From Opitutales bacterium (lineage in GTDB: Bacteria; Verrucomicrobiota; Verrucomicrobiia; Opitutales; Oceanipulchritudinaceae): DNA of 64,000 nucleotides. Each line of letters begins with the position of its first letter. The stretch's first letter is position 1. Location: the NCBI GenBank assembly GCA_007133065.1, contig SLNJ01000059.1:1-64000 (forward strand), written 5' to 3'. A program made the translations under genes and the position numbers. Of the stretch, positions 58,187 through 64,000 are shown in pieces. Under the pieces are notes generated by a model. The model did not search any database and was not told the origin of the DNA. It was given only the letters and a program-made list of their open reading frames with translations.

Positions 58187-59278
58187 TTACACCGACTCCA
58201 ATCCGACTTCCCGGCCGGATTCGGCGCTGCGCAGCGCTGCATCTACAATCCGCTGTCCCGTGCGACATATAGGAATCGAGAGCGGCCCGTGCACCGGCGT
58301 CCCGTTCTCCAGGACGTCGATCAAATGCTCGACCGGTCCCCGCATGGGCGCTTCCGGAACATCCACCGCAAACTCCCTCCCTTCCGGAAAATCGGAAGTC
58401 TGCACCCGAATCCTCTCCTCGTAGTCGTAGCTGCTGATGGTTCCCTCCGAACCGACGAGAACAAATCCGCACTTGGGCTGCGGCTGGTGGGCCCAGGGAT
58501 CGGTGAATGTGCCCCATCGCGTTTCGAACTTGGAAAGCCCCCCTGCGTAGCGGGCGGCTGTCAGACTGTGCTCGTCCACCTCAAGCCCCTTACGGGCCCA
58601 TGTGGTGCAACAGACCGCGATCGGGGCGTCTCCACCGTGGTACCAGGTGCCCAACGTCACCCCGTACCCAAGATAATCGAGCAGGGATCCCCCGCCCGCG
58701 TCCTTTCGATACCACCACGTCCGTTTCATCGCCTCCACTGCCTCGGCCTCCGGAACCTCCTCCTTCTGCGCCAGGTGACGCGTCGGGCCGCGGTTGCCGT
58801 CGTAGTAATGCACCTCGCAGAGCGATCCGATCGCACCCTCATCCAGCAGCCGTTTCGCGGTTCGATGAGGCGGATACCACGCCAGCGGCCAATTGACCAC
58901 CATCTGAGTTCCGGCCTGTCCCACCGCCTTGATCATGCGGTCCGCTTCGGCCAACGATGCCGCAAAGGGCTTCTCGACCAGGATATGCGCTTGATACGGA
59001 GCGGCCATCTCCACGAACTCCGCGTGCCGTGCGGTGGCCGAACAGACGATCACAATATCCGGACGAACCTCCTCCAGGCAACGCCGATAGTCGCGATAAA
59101 CTCGTTCACGCGGGATTTCGAACCGTTCAACCGCCCGCTCGACGCTTTCCTTCTGCTGGGGGTCATCGTCACAGATCCCCGCGACCTCCGCACGCGGATG
59201 CTCGTGTACCTGACGCAACAGGTCGCCCATGTGCATGTGGTCGAATGACAAACCCGCGATTCTCCAGATCTTAGCCAT
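58187..59278 (-). CDS. Gfo/Idh/MocA-family oxidoreductase (second copy)
   Basis: The 363-residue enzyme has the family lysine in HILVEKPFAASL and a Rossmann start that is unusual: AGLSFDHMHMGDLL, without a clear GxGxxG. The C-terminal half has WWYRKDAGGGSLLDYLGYG, where family members bind substrate. It could act on a sugar or inositol; the missing glycine pattern may change cofactor binding. It is 80 bases upstream of nothing on its strand except YjbQ, which ends at 59358. Confidence 0.82.
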   Translation of the reverse strand: MAKIWRIAGLSFDHMHMGDLLRQVHEHPRAEVAGICDDDPQQKESVERAVERFEIPRERVYRDYRRCLEEVRPDIVIVCSATARHAEFVEMAAPYQAHILVEKPFAASLAEADRMIKAVGQAGTQMVVNWPLAWYPPHRTAKRLLDEGAIGSLCEVHYYDGNRGPTRHLAQKEEVPEAEAVEAMKRTWWYRKDAGGGSLLDYLGYGVTLGTWYHGGDAPIAVCCTTWARKGLEVDEHSLTAARYAGGLSKFETRWGTFTDPWAHQPQPKCGFVLVGSEGTISSYDYEERIRVQTSDFPEGREFAVDVPEAPMRGPVEHLIDVLENGTPVHGPLSIPICRTGQRIVDAALRSAESGREVGLESV

Positions 59279-59357
59279 GGTTTCCTTCGTTAGATTGATT
59301 TACGAACGCGTTCATAAGCCTTTCCGTGGATTTTAAAAGGGCAACCCGCATATGCGC

Positions 59358-59777
59358 CTACTCCCCAATTACGGAAATAACGATCTTTCGATGGTGCGGC
59401 GCCCTCCGGTGCTCCCAGAGGAAAACCCCCTGCCAGGTACCGAGCAGCATCCGTCCGTTCGCAAATGGGATCTGCTCGGAACTGCGCGTGAGAGCCATCC
59501 GAATGTGACTCGGCATGTCGTCCGGACCTTCCTGCGTATGCTCGAAATCAGGATGATCCTCCGGAACCAGATGCCCGATGAAGGCCTCGAGATCCCGCTG
59601 GGCACTCGGGTCGGCGTTTTCCATCAAAACCAGGCTGCAGCTGGTGTGCCGACAGAAGGCCGTGACCATCCCCTGCTGCAACCCGGAATCCCGGACCCGG
59701 CGCGCGATAGCTTCGGTGATCTCGTACAATCCCTTCCCCCGAGTCTCGTGCTCCCAGTCGAAATGCTTCACTGTCAT
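59358..59777 (-). CDS. YjbQ/UPF0047 family protein
   Basis: The 139-residue protein matches the UPF0047 family, some members of which have weak thiamine-phosphate synthase activity. Family signs are QQGMVTAFCRHTSCSLVLME and EGPDDMPSHIRMALT followed by LLGTWQGVFLWEHR. The ATG at 59777 is preferred to a TTG two codons earlier. Confidence 0.88.
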   Translation of the reverse strand: MTVKHFDWEHETRGKGLYEITEAIARRVRDSGLQQGMVTAFCRHTSCSLVLMENADPSAQRDLEAFIGHLVPEDHPDFEHTQEGPDDMPSHIRMALTRSSEQIPFANGRMLLGTWQGVFLWEHRRAPHHRKIVISVIGE

Positions 59778-59783
59778 GACCAA

Positions 59784-60134
59784 AGATTACCATGAGGCAC
59801 GCCCCGGCTGCAAGCATCACCTGATTCGATCCGGGCCCACGTCGACTCCAATGGCACCCATCGGGAAACATTCGCTTCCAGAGGTATCGTACCATTCCTC
59901 ATGATCACTATTTTCGTGTACCACCATTTCTGTCTTCAGCCGGGATTGGACTGCGAACGGGCTTGAATCCTCGCCGATGTCTCGCCGCCCCGGAGGTCGA
60001 CCCCGGCGAATGCGGCTTGCGTTCCCCGTTGGTCCTGCCCACGCTGAACGCGTGGTGCACGACACACGAGAGGGCGGGAGCGCGCTGTCTTCCGCCCGCG
60101 TTCGCCGCGCTGCACGCAAGGAGGCAAAAGAACC
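59784..60134 (+). other. 351-base spacer with a strong Shine-Dalgarno at its end
   Basis: Spacer between yjbQ (minus) and the truncated FAD gene (plus), so it is a divergent promoter region. AAGGAGG at about 60118-60124 lies 10 bases before the start of the FAD gene. The rest is GC-rich and shows no gene, repeat or palindrome that stands out. Confidence 0.35.
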
Positions 60135-60728
60135 ATGAATAATCAGCTGGAATCAGTGAATGAGGCCGCCCGCGAAACAAGCGTGGCTCAATCCGTTGAC
60201 GTGCTTGTGGCGGGAATGGGGCCTGCGGGGATCGCGGCCGGTGTGGCGGCGGCCCGCGAGGGTGCCCGCACCCTTGTCATCGAGCGCTTCGGTTACCCCG
60301 GCGGGATGATCACCGGGTCCCACGTTGTCGCAGTGCTCGGGGCCGGCGATGGACGCCGCACCCTCGCCCGCGGGATCACACGCGAGATACGAGAACGGCT
60401 TGAGCCGCTCGGCGCCGTCAGCCGCCCGAATCCGTCCGGAGATTACTCGGTCGATGCAGAGGTTTTCAAGTGGCAGGCGCTCGAAATGCTCGAGGAGTCC
60501 GGATCGCGATTTCTCCTCCATACGCTCGCCTGTGAACCGATCATCGAGGATGGAGCGGTACGAGGCGTCTTTGTTGAGAACAAGACCGGCCGCCGCGCCA
60601 TCCGAGCCAAGGTGGTCGTCGACTGCACCGCCGATGCAGACCTGGCTTACCGTGCCGGGTGCGCCTGCGACAACGAAACGCATGACGTCACCCTGCGCAT
60701 CGTCGTCGAAGGGGTCGGTAGAATTTAA
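60135..60728 (+). pseudogene. truncated FAD-dependent oxidoreductase
   Basis: The 197-codon frame starts well, with AAGGAGG ahead of it and the FAD motif VDVLVAGMGPAGIAAGVAAA at about 21-40. ERFGYPGGMITGSHVVAVLG and VVVDCTADADLAYRAGC are typical of FAD-dependent oxidoreductases (PF12831-like) of about 430-480 residues. The frame ends after VVEGVGRI, so half of the enzyme, including the substrate and second cofactor part, is missing. No continuation in another frame is evident. Probably a broken gene. Confidence 0.7.
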
Positions 60729-60803
60729 GAAACTCCTCTCTATTATTTCGCAGTCGTTTAGCGTGCTTGCAGCCGTTTTTCACTTCCCGCACGCACCGCC
60801 GCC

Positions 60804-61796
60804 TCATTCCCACGGTGGTTCGATTCCGAGTTCCGACGCGACCTCGGCTAACCGCCTCTGATGCCCATTGCCCAGCGGGATTCCATCGGCACGGTAGCTC
60901 CGCTCGTACTCGACCTCGAGATGGCCCGGGAGATACGCTCCCGCCGTGTCCGGCAGCGGTTCCAACTCCCGCACACGAGCCGTATAATCATCCATCTCAG
61001 CTTTGAAGGATTCTGCATCACCGAAGAGGTCGATGCGGCAGGTGAAAAAGAACGCTCCCTGGTGGGCGGCACTATACGGGTGGTTCGCACGGGCGCCGTC
61101 CGCCGGCATCCCGGTCAACAGACCGCCCCATGCCTGGCAGATCGTCCCGAAGCCGATCGCCCGCAGGACGATGCCGGGGGTCAGGCGCGCCACGGCGTCG
61201 CGGAAGGGCGGCGGGGGGTTCTCGCCCTGCAGATCGTGCGTGACCCCGCAATCGAACACAAGGGCGGGCTCCGTCTGCGCCGGTGCGCTGAACGACATTG
61301 GCGACATACCGGCGGCCCGGTAAATCTGGTCGCCGGGATTCAGGTTCAATTGAACGCCGGACGTCATGAAAGCGATCTGATCCTTCGGCACACTGAGCCG
61401 GGTATAGATGCCGGCGGCACCGATGTGCCCGTGATTTCGGGTGACCATCGCGGCCATACCTTTCCGCTCGGCCTTGTCGATCGCCTTGCAGGTGGCGTCG
61501 TAAGCCGGGAAATACCCGAGCCCACCGTCCCCGTCAACAACCACGCTGTTCTCCGTTTCGTGCACCGTGGATATCTCTGGAACCGGGTTCAATCTCCCGC
61601 TCCGAATCTCGTTCATATAACGCTGGATCAGTGCGCTCCCGTGGCTCGATACTCCTCTCAAGTCATTTGCAATCAGGAAATCGGCCAGCATCTCCGCTTG
61701 TTTTTCGGGGATTGCGAGCGCGCGCGCGACATCGTGTACAAATCCGTGCAAACGAGACGGATCAACGCGAATGGCATCAGGAGGTGGTTGTTTCAT
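60804..61796 (-). CDS. Ldh2-type malate/lactate/ureidoglycolate dehydrogenase
   Basis: NAD(P)-dependent 2-hydroxyacid dehydrogenase of the type not related to the Rossmann family, 330 residues. Family marks are LIANDLRGVSSHGSALIQRY, VTRNHGHIGAAGIYTRLSV and EPALVFDCGVTHDLQGE. The substrate could be malate, lactate, ureidoglycolate or a sugar-derived acid. The start at 61796 gives the normal N-terminus. Confidence 0.85.
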   Translation of the reverse strand: MKQPPPDAIRVDPSRLHGFVHDVARALAIPEKQAEMLADFLIANDLRGVSSHGSALIQRYMNEIRSGRLNPVPEISTVHETENSVVVDGDGGLGYFPAYDATCKAIDKAERKGMAAMVTRNHGHIGAAGIYTRLSVPKDQIAFMTSGVQLNLNPGDQIYRAAGMSPMSFSAPAQTEPALVFDCGVTHDLQGENPPPPFRDAVARLTPGIVLRAIGFGTICQAWGGLLTGMPADGARANHPYSAAHQGAFFFTCRIDLFGDAESFKAEMDDYTARVRELEPLPDTAGAYLPGHLEVEYERSYRADGIPLGNGHQRRLAEVASELGIEPPWE

Positions 61797-61892
61797 GAGG
61801 ATAGGATAGGAATGAGCATCGAAGCGGACGGTTAACTCCGGCCGCCTTGAACTGTTTGTACTGCTCCGGAGGGTCCGGCGCAAGCCTGAATC

Positions 61893-62100
61893 TCACTCTG
61901 ACAGCTTGAGCGCGCTCCGGAATCCAACATTTCTCCGGCCTCGCATACTCCCACCCGGAGGAGATACCAGCGGTAACGGGATCGATCCCGCCAAAACCCG
62001 CTTCGAGCGCGACGATCCCGATCCGTTTGCCCCTACCGCAATGGTCCTTGACCTCTGGCAACCATCCCGACGAGGCGGGACCACGCTCTCCTTCAAGGTC
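61893..62100 (-). pseudogene. possible remnant of a SUMF1 (formylglycine-generating-like) domain
   Basis: The 349-base spacer between the ferritin-like gene and the dehydrogenase holds no full gene. On the minus strand a frame ending at 61893 reads RRNVGFRSALKLSE, like the last strand of SUMF1/FGE-sulfatase domain proteins (NxGFR). A neighbouring frame upstream reads GGIDPVTAGISSGWEYARPE, which could belong to the same domain if the frame shifted twice. No start is present. Weak evidence. Confidence 0.25.
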
Positions 62101-62145
62101 CACGTGGTGCGCAACGAGGAGACGCCGGTTATTCCGGAGATCCGC

Positions 62146-63573
62146 TCATCCGGATACCGATACATCCTTAAGGTCGGCACGGGTGTTCTCGTAGCTGGTG
62201 TTGAACGCCAGGACCTCCGGATCCGGATCAATTCCCCAGCGTTCGCAGGCCTCCTTGTACACGGCCGGCCACCAGTTTGCGTGATGCGTCAAGCCCTTCT
62301 CCCGGTAATCCGCCCAGTTCATCAGGACCCGGCTCCAGCACTTGTCCCCGTAGCCCGTCGCCTCTTTGACGCTCGGCATCTGCGAGACGTACCAATCCCG
62401 TCCGATTCGGGCGTGCAGCACCTCGTCCGCCCAGTCGTAGTCCTGAAAGAGCGCCGCCAGCGGATTCTCGCTCGCCACGCCGACCTCCCATTCGAACCGC
62501 TTCCCGGTCTTCGGCATCAATCCCTGCTCGATGAAGTAGAGGACGGCGTGCCGCTCCAATGGAGACAACTGCGTGTTCAGCGCCAGCGAGAAGGTGAAGT
62601 TGATTTTCACCTTCGTCCAATCGACCCCGAGATTGACGAATCCGACCTCGCCCATGATCGCGTGACGGGCCTCGTCCCAGAGCTGCCGCGTCATGTCCCG
62701 GTAGTAATCCCATGGTTTGTCAAGGGTCTCCGCGATAATGCTCGCCATCATCTCCGGCACGTCGATCTCGCGCAGTCGCTTATAAAACATCATCAGGGTC
62801 TTCGGCTGCGGCGGGAACCGTTCGTCGTAGAGAAACGCCTCGGCGTTTACCCCCATGTTGTAGGGATCGTCAAAGCGCCCGTCCCGCACCGGTACGCGCG
62901 GGAATTCAAACGGCTGCGCTGAATAGCGCGGCTCCAGCTCGCGCGCCTTTGGCTCGCGCGACCCACTCAAGCCGCCGGCGGCGGCGAGGCAGTCATCAAG
63001 CAGAGCAAGCCACGATTCCGCCCGGGCGCGCTCGCCCTCGTCGATCAGGTTCGCCACCGCCCGCTCTCCAAAGGCTTCGATGTCGCCGAGTTCGAGCAGC
63101 GCGAACCGGCAGATCCGCACCGACGGGTGATCGACAAGCCGGTTGGTGTCCGCCACGTGCGACTCCAACGCCGCGCGCAGAGCCGGAACCGCTTTCCCGT
63201 AGAGACCGAGCAGGTATTCCTCTGTCGACTCCGCTCCCCGAATCTCGTCGAAGAACATCTCCAATTTCGCGTCGGGAACGACGTCGAGCTTCAACGGCGG
63301 CTCCCGCATTTCGGCCACGCGCTTGCGCAGCGCGCTCACGTGCTCCGCGGCGAGATGCGAATGGAGGCTGTACGCCATCTTCAACTCGTAGACCGGTTCG
63401 GACGTTATCCGCGCGTTCCAGATCTCATGCAGTCGCTTGAATGCGTAGTGATAGCGTTTCAGGCGGGCGACACACGCCTCGACGGACAATCCCGGCGCCA
63501 TAGCCTCTTCCATCGTACAAATCCCCGCGATGGGGGGAAGATTCCGATACGGTTGATACGATTTGGGGTCCAT
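62146..63573 (-). CDS. large ferritin-like protein with DUF455-type diiron region
   Basis: A 475-residue soluble protein. The first half is helical (about 30-200) and has no clear metal motif. The second half (about 270-400) shows a complete ferritin-like pattern: Glu282, then EARH (Glu301, His304), Glu350, then EVLH (Glu384, His387). The segments LWDEARHAIMGE and DWADEVLHARIGRDWY resemble the DUF455/MiaE-like family. It could be an oxidase, hydroxylase or iron-storage relative. The start at 63573 has GGAG nearby; a longer frame to 63702 is not supported. The dehydrogenase gene follows on the same strand. Confidence 0.72.
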   Translation of the reverse strand: MDPKSYQPYRNLPPIAGICTMEEAMAPGLSVEACVARLKRYHYAFKRLHEIWNARITSEPVYELKMAYSLHSHLAAEHVSALRKRVAEMREPPLKLDVVPDAKLEMFFDEIRGAESTEEYLLGLYGKAVPALRAALESHVADTNRLVDHPSVRICRFALLELGDIEAFGERAVANLIDEGERARAESWLALLDDCLAAAGGLSGSREPKARELEPRYSAQPFEFPRVPVRDGRFDDPYNMGVNAEAFLYDERFPPQPKTLMMFYKRLREIDVPEMMASIIAETLDKPWDYYRDMTRQLWDEARHAIMGEVGFVNLGVDWTKVKINFTFSLALNTQLSPLERHAVLYFIEQGLMPKTGKRFEWEVGVASENPLAALFQDYDWADEVLHARIGRDWYVSQMPSVKEATGYGDKCWSRVLMNWADYREKGLTHHANWWPAVYKEACERWGIDPDPEVLAFNTSYENTRADLKDVSVSG

Positions 63574-64000
63574 CTCTCGCTCCTCCGGTTGAACAGTTGA
63601 TTTCGGCGCATCCGGTCCGCAACCGGAAGAGATTCCGGGCCGACCATAGCCCATTCTGCTCGCTCCCGATCGCCTCTCAAGCGTAATCCCCGGAGCTCTC
63701 ATCCAAAACCCGCTTCCAGGATTTTACTGGACCCGCCGGATCCGCGGAGTGTCGAGGGTTGCGCGGCGGGACGCCTGTTTGTATGGCCTGATCAACACCC
63801 CGGCGCGGGAGGGCACGCGCGCCCCGGAGTGTTCCGACCAACACTACGAATCCGCCTCGGCCCTGCCGACTCTTCTGTGACCAGGTACCGGGAGGCAAGA
63901 ACGGCAAATCTGGAGGGACAGCGGCCCGCCTGTCCACGTTGGCAGGTGGATGTACGGCACCCGGATTGGTCCGGGTCAGTTTCCGGCGTCTGACCCTCCA
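63574..64000. other. 427 bases to the right edge without a recognised gene
   Basis: This is the upstream region of the ferritin-like gene. An inverted repeat GGACAG/CTGTCC with an 8-base loop lies at 63916-63935. Open frames here are short and have no family pattern. The part next to 63573 should contain the promoter, but no convincing -35/-10 pair is seen. Confidence 0.4.

Noticed and set aside
61906-62922. 338-codon plus-strand frame over the ferritin-like gene end
   Set aside because: Mostly antisense to a gene with clear metal motifs; only the first 80 codons lie in the gap and they match nothing I know.

Overview
The window is about 62 % GC, densely coded on both strands, and looks like the chromosome of a free-living Gram-negative bacterium. 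No ribosomal RNA gene is present to place it. The gene content suggests the PVC group or a neighbouring uncultivated phylum (Kiritimatiellota, Lentisphaerota or Hydrogenedentota type). The pointers are a TIGR03790-family protein, several UroD-like and MetE-like proteins beside Gfo/Idh/MocA dehydrogenases, a B12-dependent ribonucleotide reductase, a one-chain glycine decarboxylase and an endonuclease III with unusual cluster cysteines. This placement is inference. I see no transposase, integrase, phage gene or CRISPR array.

Left part, 0-34 kb, is mostly housekeeping. An HDOD-GAF signalling protein and an ABC-class ATPase are followed by a complete oligopeptide importer operon (oppA-B-C-D-F, minus strand). 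Next come tRNA-Gly(GCC), whose probable terminator hairpin lies inside the next ORF (a left-handed beta-helix GlmU-like protein), then an RsuA/RluB pseudouridine synthase, an HU protein, endonuclease III, glycine decarboxylase, NrdJ, a TIGR03790 protein and ClpP. A suf operon for iron-sulfur cluster assembly (fur-like, sufC, sufB, sufD, sufT; 23.4-28.2 kb) is headed by a Fur-family regulator without the usual CxxC zinc site. A perfect 7-1-7 palindrome sits between its likely -35 and -10 boxes. Thioredoxin reductase, TatD, RecN and two MFS transporters complete this part.

Right part, 35-64 kb, is accessory metabolism. A plus-strand cluster holds a UroD-like protein, a GH43-like beta-propeller, a core-MetE-like protein and an enolase-superfamily enzyme. 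A 913-residue acyl-AMP ligase/carrier/acyltransferase fusion, a secreted DJ-1-like protein, Gfo/Idh/MocA enzymes, a second UroD-like protein, two aminotransferases, a ceramidase-like protein, an L-rhamnose-isomerase-like enzyme, a sugar-nucleotide epimerase and a NahK-like kinase follow. Most look like carbohydrate or methylated-compound metabolism, but substrates cannot be read from sequence. Broken genes are concentrated here: a truncated FAD oxidoreductase, a 60-codon remnant of a sugar epimerase and a possible SUMF1-like remnant. At the right end is a large two-part ferritin-like protein with a full diiron ligand pattern.

No certain new defence or mobile system is visible. The strongest leads are the Fur-like/suf operator, the UroD/GH43/MetE/enolase cluster, the trimodular lipid enzyme, the DUF455-like ferritin protein and the terminator embedded in a coding sequence.
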